Shown one piece after another: positions 46,530 through 56,343 of a stretch of DNA of 64,000 nt. This DNA is from Variovorax sp. OAS795. GTDB lineage: Bacteria > Pseudomonadota > Gammaproteobacteria > Burkholderiales > Burkholderiaceae_C. The DNA is taken from positions 1,860,001-1,924,000 of the forward strand of contig NZ_JBEPOH010000001.1 in the NCBI RefSeq assembly GCF_040546685.1, in the 5' to 3' direction. Made by a program: the position numbers and the translations under genes. Under the pieces are notes generated by a model. The model had not been told where the DNA came from. It did no database searches and was given only the letters and a program-made list of their open reading frames with translations. Position 1 is the first letter of the stretch; each line of letters starts with the position of its first letter.

Positions 46530-46715
46530 ATGTTCAAGTTGCTCGTTCGGGATGAAAGCGGTACCCGGGTGGTGGAGTACGCGCTTGTCATCGCCGTGAT
46601 CTCGATCCTGCTGATCGTCGCATTGCGTCCATTGGTATCGGACACCGGCATCAGCGATCTTGTCGATCTTGTCGATCTTGTCCGCACCTGCCTCGGCGGC
46701 GTGACCTGCGGTTGA
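46530..46715 (+). CDS. Flp family type IVb pilin with internal 9-base repeat
   Basis: A 61-residue Flp-like pilin: MFKLLVRDESGTRVVEYALVIAVISILLIVALRPLV, with the Gly cleavage site and Glu-Tyr motif. The head contains a tandem Asp-Leu-Val repeat encoded by three exact copies of GATCTTGTC (46656-46682), then RTCLGGVTC. It is a second pilin paralogue, perhaps a minor subunit. The ATG at 46530 follows GCGAGG. Confidence 0.85.
   Translation: MFKLLVRDESGTRVVEYALVIAVISILLIVALRPLVSDTGISDLVDLVDLVRTCLGGVTCG
46656..46682 (+). repeat. Tandem repeat, GATCTTGTC x3, within a pilin gene
   Basis: Three perfect, adjacent copies of a 9-base unit that keep the reading frame and encode (Asp-Leu-Val)3. Copy-number change by slippage would alter the pilin head in steps of three residues without a frameshift. 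Confidence 0.9.
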
Positions 46716-46762
46716 AGCGCAGGGTTTTTCTCGAACCGAAATCACTGCACAGGAAGCCGATC

Positions 46763-47992
46763 ATGAAAGTCCACACTTCGGGCCATCGCCAGAGCGGCGC
46801 GGTGATCGTCACCGTCGCGCTGGTCCTGCTGTTCCTTCTTGGATTCATGGGCATTGCGCTGGACTTTGGCCGGCTCTTCATCGTGAAAACCGAGCTGCAG
46901 ACCGCGCTGGACAGCTGCGCCCTGTCTGCCGCGCAGGAACTCGACGGCGCCAGCGATGCATTGACGCGAGCCACAAGCGCAGGCAAGACGGCGGCCGATC
47001 TCAACAAGATCAATTTTCAAGGCCAAGCGACTGGCATCGCCCCCGCCGAGGTCGTGTTCAGCGACTCGCTGATCGGCACCTACAGCCATACTTTCACGCC
47101 CGTGGCGAATGCCAAGTACGTCAAGTGCCTGCACACCAAGTCGGGCCTTGCGCCATGGATCCTCCAGGCCATGAGCGCCGTCAATGGCGACGCCACGTAC
47201 GCGGCCTCGCAGAGTGTGGCCGCTGTCGCTGTGGCCACCAGGGCGCCGTCGCAGACCAACTGCCTGGTTCCCGTTGGCGTCTGCCAAAAATCGACCGCGC
47301 CCGGCTGGGGGTTCGTCCGAGGTGAATGGATCGAGGGCGTGACCAACAGCAATGACGATGTGGAATCCGGCCAGTTTCGCTGGGTGGACTTCACCGGCAG
47401 CGGCGGCGGGGCGCGCGAGGTCAAGGATCTGCTGACGAGCAGTGGGCAATGCGGCCTTCCCGGCCTGGCGACAGGCGTCGGCAAGGCGGGCAAGACCAAT
47501 GGCGCGGTCGCCGCCTGGAATACCCGCTTCGGTATCTATCAGGGCAGCCTTACCGCCGCGGCGGCAGTTCCCGACCAGACCGGTTACGCCTGGTATGCCG
47601 ACAGCGCCGCCGTCAAAAAGCCGGGTCGGTACGACGACCCCGGTCCCAACGGATTTGCCGCGAAGCGCAATGCATTCGCGCCCTACGAAGGGGACAACAA
47701 GAATCCCGACACCTTGAATCTCAAGACCCAGGGAAGTTTCAGTTCCACGGACTACACCAAAGGCGCCAATCGACGCGTGGTCACGACCGCCGTGGTCGAT
47801 TGTCCGGCGATCACGCTCAAGGGCTTTGCCTGCATGCTGATGCTGCATCCGCTGGAGAAGAACGCGAGCGGAAAGCAGTCGAAGATGTGGCTCGAGTTCA
47901 TCGGCAGTGCAGAGGCTGCCGGCAGCCCTTGCGCCACCGCAGGGCTGGCTGGCGGCACCAGCGGCCCCAAGGTTCCTACGCTCGTGCAGTAG
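46763..47992 (+). CDS. tadG: TadG-like pilus assembly protein
   Basis: A 409-residue protein with the N-terminal Flp-domain signature (SGAVIVTVALVLLFLLGFMGIALDFGRLFIVKTELQTALDSCALSAAQELDG), a membrane anchor followed by a large exported domain. Eight or so cysteines in the exported part could form disulphides. It lacks an obvious von Willebrand A domain, so it is the shorter TadG form. The ATG at 46763 has an AGGAAG site. Confidence 0.86.
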   Translation: MKVHTSGHRQSGAVIVTVALVLLFLLGFMGIALDFGRLFIVKTELQTALDSCALSAAQELDGASDALTRATSAGKTAADLNKINFQGQATGIAPAEVVFSDSLIGTYSHTFTPVANAKYVKCLHTKSGLAPWILQAMSAVNGDATYAASQSVAAVAVATRAPSQTNCLVPVGVCQKSTAPGWGFVRGEWIEGVTNSNDDVESGQFRWVDFTGSGGGAREVKDLLTSSGQCGLPGLATGVGKAGKTNGAVAAWNTRFGIYQGSLTAAAAVPDQTGYAWYADSAAVKKPGRYDDPGPNGFAAKRNAFAPYEGDNKNPDTLNLKTQGSFSSTDYTKGANRRVVTTAVVDCPAITLKGFACMLMLHPLEKNASGKQSKMWLEFIGSAEAAGSPCATAGLAGGTSGPKVPTLVQ

Positions 47993-48002
47993 GAGAGATG
48001 CC

Positions 48003-48461
48003 ATGAAGAAGAAGCAGAACGGGGTGGCGCTGGTCGAGTTTGCCCTCGTCCTTCCATTGCTGCTCATCCTGACGTTCATCACCACCGAGTTCGGACGAGC
48101 GCTCTATCAGTACAACACCATCGCGAAGTCCCTGCGCGATGCCTCCCGCTATCTTTCCGCCCAGGACCCGTCGATCGCAACCACGGATCCCACCAAGATC
48201 ACGGCTGCCAAGAACCTCGTGGTCTATGGCAATCCGGCCGGCGGTACCACGCCATTGGTGCTGGGCCTCAGCACATCCCACGTCCCGACCCCGACCTGGC
48301 AATTCAAGGGCAGCGCCCCGGCCATCAATGCCGTCACCATCAAGGTCACGGGATACAAGTTCCGCCCGCTCCTCACGGGGTTTTTCGGGCTCACGTTCGG
48401 CGATGCGAACGGAGACATCCCGTTCGGGGACATCAGCGCCACGATGCGAGGCCAATCATGA
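48003..48461 (+). CDS. tadE: TadE-like pseudopilin
   Basis: A 152-residue TadE family protein: MKKKQNGVALVEFALVLPLLLILTFITTEFGRAL carries the pseudopilin cleavage glycine and Glu+5. ASRYLSAQDP is typical of the following segment. It is a minor pseudopilin needed for pilus assembly. It overlaps the next gene by four bases. Confidence 0.9.
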   Translation: MKKKQNGVALVEFALVLPLLLILTFITTEFGRALYQYNTIAKSLRDASRYLSAQDPSIATTDPTKITAAKNLVVYGNPAGGTTPLVLGLSTSHVPTPTWQFKGSAPAINAVTIKVTGYKFRPLLTGFFGLTFGDANGDIPFGDISATMRGQS

Positions 48462-48907
48462 ATCGAACAAGGCAGGCCGGGGCGACGGCGGTGGAATTCG
48501 CGCTGGTGCTGATGATCTTCCTGACATTCCTGCTGGGCATCATGGATTTCGCACGCATGCTGTGGACCTGGAACGCAGCGGCCGAAGCAACGCGCTGGGG
48601 CGCTCGCGCCGCCGTGGTGTGCGACCGGAACGCCACCGTCGTGCTTTCCAACATGCAGAAGTTCCTGCCTCAGTTGACGGCAGCCAACGTGACCATCGAC
48701 TGGTACGACGCGGCAGGCAACGTCAGCGCAAGCTGTACCTCCGCCAACTGCAGCGCGGTGAATGTCGGCATCGTCGACCTTGACTACCAGTGGATCTCGC
48801 CGATCGGATTCGGATCGCATGCCCCGATCCCGATGCCGAGTTTCTCCACCTACCTGCCGCGCGAAATCATGGGGCAGGACCCGAACAGCGCCGCTGTCTG
48901 CTCCTGA
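48458..48907 (+). CDS. tadF: TadE/TadF-like pseudopilin
   Basis: A 149-residue paralogue of TadE. RQAGATAVEFALVLMIFLTFLLGIMDFARMLWTWNAAAEATRWGAR has the prepilin site and helix, and the exported part has several cysteines. It overlaps the upstream tadE-like gene (ATGA), so they are coupled. The exact TadE or TadF assignment is by position. Confidence 0.87.
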   Translation: MNRTRQAGATAVEFALVLMIFLTFLLGIMDFARMLWTWNAAAEATRWGARAAVVCDRNATVVLSNMQKFLPQLTAANVTIDWYDAAGNVSASCTSANCSAVNVGIVDLDYQWISPIGFGSHAPIPMPSFSTYLPREIMGQDPNSAAVCS

Positions 48908-48936
48908 TCCGCATCCAACCCCCGAGCCAAAACATC

Positions 48937-50088
48937 ATGAAAATCGCCATCATCTCTCCCAATCCCGCCCATCTGCAGGACATGCGCAAGGTGCTGGAGG
49001 TCCGTTCCCACGTGGTGTCGGTGTTCGAAGGGGGCAAGAGCCGGATGCAGTGGGTGGTCGAGCAGTCGGCGCCCGAACTGCTGCTGGTGGACGGCATGTG
49101 CTGCGATCCCCATGAGGTGGCAATGGTGGAGCAGCTCACGCTGCGCAATCCCTCGATTGCGGTGGTGCTGCTGTGCGCGATGCAGACGCCCGAGTTCCTG
49201 ATTCTTGCGATGCGTTCGGGCGTGCGCGAGGTGCTGCCTTCGCCCCCCGAGCCGGCGGCGCTGGAAGCGGCCGTGGAGCGCATCGCGCTCAAGATGGCCG
49301 GCACGCAGTCGCGCGAGACGGGCCAGGTGGTCGCGTTCATGCCGTGCAAGGGCGGCAGCGGCACGACCTTTCTTGCAACCAATATCGGCCAGCAGCTTTC
49401 GATGCGCCGCTCGGTGCTGCTGATCGACCTGAACCTGCAGTTCGGCGACGCGCTGTCCTATGTGAGCGACCTGCGACCCACCTCCACGCTGGCCGACGTG
49501 GCGCGCGACATCGGCCGGCTCGATGCCTCGCTGCTGGCTGCAAGCACGGTGAAGGTGGCGCCGGGCTTCAGCATTCTTGCCGCGCCCGAAGATCTCTCGC
49601 GCGCGCTGGAGGTCAAGGCCGAGCACATCGATGCCATCCTGCAGGTGGCCGCGGCGCAGTACGACTTCGTGCTGTTCGACCTGGGCCTGCGCATCGATCC
49701 GCTGGCCATTCGCGTGCTGGACCGCGCGGACCGGATCTTTCCGGTGCTCCAGCCCAGCCTGCCGCACATCCGCAACGTCACGCGGCTGATCCAGGTGTTC
49801 AAGTCGCTCGGCTATCCGGCCGGCAAGGTCGAGCTGCTGGTCAACCGCAGCGCCGGCGGCACCGAGATCGGCTTGTCCGACATGCGCCGTTCGCTCGGCG
49901 GTGCCACGCTGGTCAGCGTGCCCGACGGAGGCAAGGACGTGGACGCGTCGATCAACCGCGGCGTGCCGCTGGCCGAGATGTCGCGCAGCAGCGCGCTCTG
50001 CAAGCGGCTCGTGGAAATCGCCCACACGCTCAGCCCGCGCAAGGAGGAAGCGGCAGGCTTCATCGGCCGGCTCTTCCGCCGAGCCTGA
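48937..50088 (+). CDS. tadZ: Pilus assembly protein TadZ (CpaE)
   Basis: A 383-residue protein. An atypical receiver-like domain (about 1-125, KIAIISPNPAHLQDM) precedes a MinD/ParA-like ATPase domain with deviant Walker A KGGSGTTFLATNIG, which lacks the usual Lys before the Thr pair as in many TadZ proteins. YDFVLFDLGLRIDPLAIRVLDRAD is the later ATPase segment. It localises the Tad machine to a cell pole or assembly site. The ATG at 48937 is preferred over upstream in-frame starts. Confidence 0.9.
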   Translation: MKIAIISPNPAHLQDMRKVLEVRSHVVSVFEGGKSRMQWVVEQSAPELLLVDGMCCDPHEVAMVEQLTLRNPSIAVVLLCAMQTPEFLILAMRSGVREVLPSPPEPAALEAAVERIALKMAGTQSRETGQVVAFMPCKGGSGTTFLATNIGQQLSMRRSVLLIDLNLQFGDALSYVSDLRPTSTLADVARDIGRLDASLLAASTVKVAPGFSILAAPEDLSRALEVKAEHIDAILQVAAAQYDFVLFDLGLRIDPLAIRVLDRADRIFPVLQPSLPHIRNVTRLIQVFKSLGYPAGKVELLVNRSAGGTEIGLSDMRRSLGGATLVSVPDGGKDVDASINRGVPLAEMSRSSALCKRLVEIAHTLSPRKEEAAGFIGRLFRRA

Positions 50089-50140
50089 CACCGCACTGCG
50101 CCCTGCGCATCTTCATCCTTCAACAGCAAGGCAGGTCCAC

Positions 50141-51514
<1,374 letters not shown>

Positions 51515-51522
51515 GAGGCTCC

Positions 51523-52515
51523 ATGTTCGAGAACCTGGTTGGAGACACGCTCATCACGCTGTCGGTGCTGGTCTTCGTGACGGTGCTGATGGTGATCGAG
51601 GCGTTGTACATGCTCTGGCGTTCCTACAGGGGCCCCGGAGTGCAGAAGATCGGCAAGCGGCTGCAGGCGCTGTCGGCGGCCACCGACCGCATGGCGCAAG
51701 CGCGGCTCGTGAAGGACCGCGTGCTCAGCGAGGCGCCATGGATGCAGCGCGTTCTGTTGAAACTGCCGCGAGCCCATCGCCTGGACCGCTTCATTCTCCA
51801 GGCCGGGCTGGAGTGGACCGTGTCCCATGTGCTGTTGGCGTGCGCGCTGTCCGGCACGCTTGTTTTCTTTGCCATGTCTTCGCTCGCGAACCAGCCCGCA
51901 TGGATTGCGGCGCTCGCAGGCGCCGCCGGTGCGGCGGTGCCGATGCTCTATCTGAGCTACCGGCGCGGCCGGCGCCTGGAGCATCTCGAAAGGCAGCTGC
52001 CGGACGCGCTGGACCTGGTGACGCGCGCCCTGCGGGCCGGCCATTCGTTCGCGAGCAGCGTGCAGATGATCGGCGAGGAAATGTCCGAGCCTATTGCAGG
52101 CGAGTTCCGCATGGTGGCCGACGAGGTCGGCTTCGGCGTTTCGCTGCAGCAGGCGCTCACGAACATGAGCGAGCGCGTGCCGCTCACGGACTTGCGCTAC
52201 TTTGTGGTCTCCGTGCTGATCCAGCGCGACTCTGGCGGCAACCTGACCGAAGTTCTGAGCAACCTCAGCGGGCTCATCCGCAACCGCCTCAAGCTGCTGG
52301 CGCGGGTGCGCGTGCTGTCCGCGGAAGGGCGGCTGTCGGCCTGGATCCTCGGCCTGATGCCCTTTGCATTGGCGGCGCTGATGAATGCCTTCAACCCGCA
52401 GTTCATGTCGCCCTTGTGGACCGACCCGATGGGCATCACGGTCGTCAAGTACATGCTCGGCCTGATGGTCATCGGTGTGCTGATCCTGCGCAAGATCGTG
52501 AAGATCCGAGTCTGA
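51523..52515 (+). CDS. tadB: Tad inner-membrane platform protein TadB
   Basis: A 330-residue GspF-type membrane protein. The cytoplasmic T2SSF domain contains ERQLPDALDLVTRALRAGHSF and RDSGGNLTEVLSNLSGLIRNR, flanked by helices near residues 10-30, 110-145 and two at the C-terminus. It forms the platform with TadC. It begins eight bases after tadA. Confidence 0.95.
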   Translation: MFENLVGDTLITLSVLVFVTVLMVIEALYMLWRSYRGPGVQKIGKRLQALSAATDRMAQARLVKDRVLSEAPWMQRVLLKLPRAHRLDRFILQAGLEWTVSHVLLACALSGTLVFFAMSSLANQPAWIAALAGAAGAAVPMLYLSYRRGRRLEHLERQLPDALDLVTRALRAGHSFASSVQMIGEEMSEPIAGEFRMVADEVGFGVSLQQALTNMSERVPLTDLRYFVVSVLIQRDSGGNLTEVLSNLSGLIRNRLKLLARVRVLSAEGRLSAWILGLMPFALAALMNAFNPQFMSPLWTDPMGITVVKYMLGLMVIGVLILRKIVKIRV

Positions 52516-52527
52516 AGGAGAAATGCC

Positions 52528-53433
52528 ATGCTGTTCCCTGTTCTCGTTTTCGTGGCCGTTTCCCTCGCCATCGGCGGGTTTGCGGTCTGGATGATGCCCT
52601 CGCGCACGGCGCAGCGCCTCCAGGCCGTGGCGCCTGCGACCAAGTCGGCCTGGACTGAAACCGCGGTCAAGATCGTCGGGCCCTTCGCCCAGCTGTCTTC
52701 GCCCACCGGCGAAGGCGATACCTCGCCGCTGCGCCTGAAATTCCTGAGTGCGGGCGTGCGCCACCCGGACGCGAGCCTCTTCTACTTCGGCCTGAAAACG
52801 CTGCTGCCGCTCGGTTTCGCCGGCCTGGCCTTCGTGGCGATGCGCGCGGCGGGGGCGGACAACGGGCTCACCACGCTGCTGTGGCTCGCCATCGCTGCGC
52901 TGCTCGGCTGCTATCTGCCCAACATCGTGCTGCGCACGATGATCAAGAGGCGCCAGCGCGAGATCTTCGAGAACTTTCCCGACGCGGCCGACCTGATGCT
53001 GGTGTGCGTCGAGGCCGGCCTCGGGCTCGATGCCGCCCTTGTCAAGGTCACCGAGGAGATCCGCGTCAAGAGCGAAGCACTGGCACAGGAACTGCACTGG
53101 ACCAATCTCGAGATGCGCGCCGGCGGCACTCGCGAAAAGTCTCTGCGCAACCTCGCGCTGCGCACCGCGGTGGAAGAAATCGGAACCTTTGCCACCATGC
53201 TGACCCAGGCCGACCGGTTCGGCACCAGCATCGGCGAATCGCTGCGCGTGTTCTCGGACGACCTGCGCCACAAGCGCCAGGTTCGCGCCGAAGAGCTGGC
53301 CGCCAAGGTGCCAACCAAGATGCTGTTGCCGCTGGTGCTGTGCATCTTTCCGTGCATCTCGATGGTCATCCTGACGCCGGCCATCATCCGCATGGCCCGC
53401 GTCATCGCGCCGATGCTCGGCGGCGGGCAGTGA
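52528..53433 (+). CDS. tadC: Tad inner-membrane platform protein TadC
   Basis: A 301-residue GspF-like paralogue of TadB. FPDAADLMLVCVEAGLGLDAAL and GTREKSLRNLALRT typify its cytoplasmic domain, and ELAAKVPTKMLLPLVLCIFPCI begins the C-terminal helices. It is the last plus-strand gene of the tad cluster; only 18 bases separate it from the convergent regulator gene. Confidence 0.94.
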   Translation: MLFPVLVFVAVSLAIGGFAVWMMPSRTAQRLQAVAPATKSAWTETAVKIVGPFAQLSSPTGEGDTSPLRLKFLSAGVRHPDASLFYFGLKTLLPLGFAGLAFVAMRAAGADNGLTTLLWLAIAALLGCYLPNIVLRTMIKRRQREIFENFPDAADLMLVCVEAGLGLDAALVKVTEEIRVKSEALAQELHWTNLEMRAGGTREKSLRNLALRTAVEEIGTFATMLTQADRFGTSIGESLRVFSDDLRHKRQVRAEELAAKVPTKMLLPLVLCIFPCISMVILTPAIIRMARVIAPMLGGGQ

Positions 53434-53451
53434 GCCCGGCGCCTCCGTTCT

Positions 53452-54147
53452 TCAATGCGGCGTGAGATCCAGCTGGTGCTTGATCGCGTAGATGTAAAGC
53501 TCCAGCCGGTTCGCCACACCCAGCTTCTGGTAGATCGACGTGAGGTGATTGCGGAACGTGTGTTCGGTGACGAACAGCCGTGACGCCAGCGTCTTGTTCG
53601 GAGCGCCGCTTCCCTCGACCACGGCACGGATCACGTGCCGCTCCTTTTGGGTCAGGCTCGCGAGCTTGGCCGCTTCGGGGCTCACCTTCGCGGGCTTCTT
53701 GGGGGAGGTCAGCTCGGAAAACACGCGGCCCATCGCCTGCGCATCGATGCACAGCTCGCCCTTGTGGACGCGCTCGATCGCATCGATCACCTGCTCCGCG
53801 GAGGCGTCCTTGCCCAGCACGCCCCTCGCGCCGCGCAGCACGGCAAGGTCCAGTGTCTGCTGCCTGCGCTCCGCGGTGAGGACGAGCGCGCGTGAAATGT
53901 CGTTCGACAGCAGCTTCGGCAAGATGTCGAGCGAGCACTGGCCGGCCAGGTCGAGGTCCAGCACGATGACGTCGGGCACGCAATGCTCGGTGTGCTCCAG
54001 CGCCTGCTCGAAACAGCTCGCGGTCGCAACGACCTTCATGCGGGGCTGCTCCCCGTCGATGAGCCTGGACAACCCCCACAGCATCGTCTGGTGGTCGTCG
54101 ACGAGCATGACCCCGATGGGATGACGCGTCATTGCAATGGGTTGCAT
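53452..54147 (-). CDS. NarL/LuxR-type response regulator at the Tad locus
   Basis: A 231-residue two-component regulator. The receiver has the acidic pair MLVDDHQT, phospho-acceptor aspartate in VIVLDLDLAG, and the switch Thr and Lys (LVLTAERR, VLGKDAS). A linker leads to a LuxR-type helix-turn-helix, LTQKERHVIRAVV to FVTEHTFRNHLTSIYQKLGV. ATG at 54147 or at 54132 is possible. It follows the histidine kinase gene by 24 bases on the same strand, so they form an operon. Control of the pilus genes is inferred from location. Confidence 0.9.
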   Translation of the reverse strand: MQPIAMTRHPIGVMLVDDHQTMLWGLSRLIDGEQPRMKVVATASCFEQALEHTEHCVPDVIVLDLDLAGQCSLDILPKLLSNDISRALVLTAERRQQTLDLAVLRGARGVLGKDASAEQVIDAIERVHKGELCIDAQAMGRVFSELTSPKKPAKVSPEAAKLASLTQKERHVIRAVVEGSGAPNKTLASRLFVTEHTFRNHLTSIYQKLGVANRLELYIYAIKHQLDLTPH

Positions 54148-54171
54148 GTGTGTGCCCCTTGTTCGTCTTCT

Positions 54172-55863
54172 TCAGATTGGGATTTCGACCAGTACCGCGG
54201 TCGAGCCGCCGCTGCCTTGGGTCACCTCGGCGATTCCTCCGAGGGCGGCTGCGCGTTCGGTGATCGAGCGCGGGCGGAAGCTGGAGAAATCCGTCCCGCT
54301 GGCTTCGTTCTCGATCCGGATCTGCAGCTTGCCGTCCGTGCAGCCGATGCGGACGCGGCCGCGGTGCGCATGGGTGTGCTTGCAGATGTTGTTGAGGCCT
54401 TCGCGCACCAGCTGGAGCACTTCGGCCGTCATGCGGTCGTCCAGGTGGAAGTCGCCGTCGACGACGATCTGGATGTCGATGCCGTAGAGCGTCTTGATGC
54501 GCGTCGCCTGGCGGTGCAGGTGCGGAAGGATGAACTCGCAGCGGCTGTCGCCGCCCTGCTTCATGGTCCCCGCAAAGTGGCGCAGGTCCGCCACCACGCT
54601 CTCGGCCATGGCCGCCAGCTTGTCCAGGTCGCCGACCAGCGGGTTGTCGGTGGACGCCTTCTTGCGAATCGCGTGCAACCCGAGCTTGAGCCCGATGTAG
54701 GGCTGGATTGCGGTGTCGTGCAGGTCCAGCGAAAGCTTCATGCGCTCCTTGGAGGCGGCCTCGGAGGCCATGCCGTCGAGCACCCTGATGGTCTCGATGA
54801 CCGGAAAGACCTGGTTCACGAGGTGCGCCAGGAAAATCGCATCGGACTTGCGGAACAGTGCTTCGTGGGACGACAGGAAGATCCGTCCCTCGCCCTGGCG
54901 CATCGGCAGGGGCGCCGACATGAAGCTGCGTGCCTCCAGCATCGCGGCGACTGCCGCGCTGCGCCGCAGGCCTTTGTCGTCCTGGGGCTGCCAGCGCTGC
55001 GAACGGACGTCGAAGGCATGCCCGTCGGCGCTCAGGAAATTCAATGGCCATGCCAGGCGGTTGCTCAGCACGATCTCATCGGCCTCCAGCGCCATCAACG
55101 GGGATTCGCAGACATGGTCGATCGTCTCGACGTGGACCGGCTCGCCGTGTTCGCTTTTTCCGAGAGAGCGCAGCACCCAGGAGCTGCCTTCCGTCTCGCG
55201 CATCAACAGGATGCAATGGGTTGCATCGAAGAAGGCCAGCGCTTTTTCCATCGTGCTGGCGATCGTGCGGTTGACGCCGAATCTCGGGTTCGACAACCGG
55301 CTGACCTGGCTCAGGAGCGCGAGGCGCCGGCGCAGTTCGACCTTCGAGCCGCCCCAGTGCCCGATCATGTGCCCGAGCGCCAACATGAAGGTGGTGCGCA
55401 TGAGCAGTTGCGGCGTGTCGCTCCCCGTGCCCGTCGCAAGTCCGCATGCGGCGAACGACGCGACCGAGGCCATGGTCATGCGCGCACCTTCTTCATAGCC
55501 CCACCGGAAGGACGAGGTGAGAATGGCGAAGAAGTAGAAGAGAAAGTAGAGGCTGCCGCCGCCGCCGGTCACGACGACGATCAGCGTGAACCACAGGATG
55601 TCGATCCAGTGGATGGCCTTGCCCTGGAAATACGGCTGGCCCGAGCGCGTACAGACGTAGACGCCGAAGCTGTAGACCACGAACCCCGAAAAGACCAGCC
55701 AGATGGTCCTGCCTACCTGCTCCGGGTCTGGATCGCCGGTGTCAACCCCAACCGCCAGCAGCGCCGACACCGACAGCACCAGCCGCATCCGCGCCACCAT
55801 CAGTGCATCGGCGGTCAGGCTGGAGTCGGGTCCGGAATCCGGGTCGATGGCGGTGGCGGGCAT
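54172..55863 (-). CDS. Membrane histidine kinase, NarX/DesK-like, with unusual ATP-binding boxes
   Basis: A 563-residue kinase. About five membrane helices lie within residues 25-165. A GAF-like region spans roughly 185-340. The HisKA_3 dimerisation motif KLSLDLHDTAIQPYIGLKLGL carries the phospho-histidine. The C-terminal ATPase domain has an N box (LVREGLNNICKHTHAHRGRV), but the expected DxGxG is NEASG and the expected GLGLxGM is replaced by FRPRSIT before ERAAALGG. ATP binding may therefore be weak or lost. It is the first gene of a two-gene operon with the response regulator. Confidence 0.86.
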   Translation of the reverse strand: MPATAIDPDSGPDSSLTADALMVARMRLVLSVSALLAVGVDTGDPDPEQVGRTIWLVFSGFVVYSFGVYVCTRSGQPYFQGKAIHWIDILWFTLIVVVTGGGGSLYFLFYFFAILTSSFRWGYEEGARMTMASVASFAACGLATGTGSDTPQLLMRTTFMLALGHMIGHWGGSKVELRRRLALLSQVSRLSNPRFGVNRTIASTMEKALAFFDATHCILLMRETEGSSWVLRSLGKSEHGEPVHVETIDHVCESPLMALEADEIVLSNRLAWPLNFLSADGHAFDVRSQRWQPQDDKGLRRSAAVAAMLEARSFMSAPLPMRQGEGRIFLSSHEALFRKSDAIFLAHLVNQVFPVIETIRVLDGMASEAASKERMKLSLDLHDTAIQPYIGLKLGLHAIRKKASTDNPLVGDLDKLAAMAESVVADLRHFAGTMKQGGDSRCEFILPHLHRQATRIKTLYGIDIQIVVDGDFHLDDRMTAEVLQLVREGLNNICKHTHAHRGRVRIGCTDGKLQIRIENEASGTDFSSFRPRSITERAAALGGIAEVTQGSGGSTAVLVEIPI

Positions 55864-56141
55864 GGCTGGTTCTGCAATGCATGGAACGGCTCATGCCTCG
55901 CCGGCTGTACACACCGAAACGCCCCTGCGCCGGGAATGGCTGCTTGGAGACGTAACACCTTGGTTCACTTTTGCGCCACCGTTAATATTGTGAGGATTTC
56001 ACATTACTACTTTGGTAGTCGAAAGCAATACTTTTTGTTAAGACCCCCGGTGAGTGTGTACTTTTGTTACTAGTTGATGCAGATTGCGAGTTCTGGGCGG
56101 CGGATGTATCAGGGGCGATCCGCGCCGTGTTGAGGCCCAGA
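55864..56141. promoter_or_regulatory. Regulatory region upstream of the kinase/regulator operon: palindromes and repeats
   Basis: This region has no gene. The AT-rich part (about 55975-56090) contains a perfect 15-base dyad TGTGA-GGATT-TCACA (55989-56003), resembling a CRP half-site pair with a 5-base rather than 6-base spacer. A second dyad ACTAC-TTTG-GTAGT (56006-56019) follows. Three related blocks, TACTTTGGTA (56008), TACTTTTTGTTA (56029) and TACTTTTGTTA (56059), are spaced 21 and 30 bases apart. These are candidate sites for the NarL-type regulator or a CRP-family protein controlling the minus-strand operon. Confidence 0.45.
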
Positions 56142-56169
56142 AAAAAGGGCCCGGAATGCTTCCGGGCCC
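56141..56169 (-). terminator. Intrinsic terminator of tRNA-Ala
   Basis: A 10-base-pair stem GGGCCCGGAA / TTCCGGGCCC with a TGC loop. On the minus strand it is followed by six T residues (plus-strand A run 56141-56146). It lies ten bases beyond the tRNA 3' end. Confidence 0.9.
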
Positions 56170-56178
56170 TCGAATGGT

Positions 56179-56254
<76 letters not shown>

Positions 56255-56343
56255 AACGCAGGCCGGATTTTAACCAGAACATGTCTCCGCGCGCAGGGGC
56301 CGTGCCAAGATCCGCGCCTCAGGAAAAAAGGAGCAGGAACCGC

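Noticed and set aside
46116..46715. 199-residue frame covering both pilin genes
   Set aside because: It starts at TTG, runs through the first pilin in another frame, and only its last 61 residues, the second pilin, are family-like.
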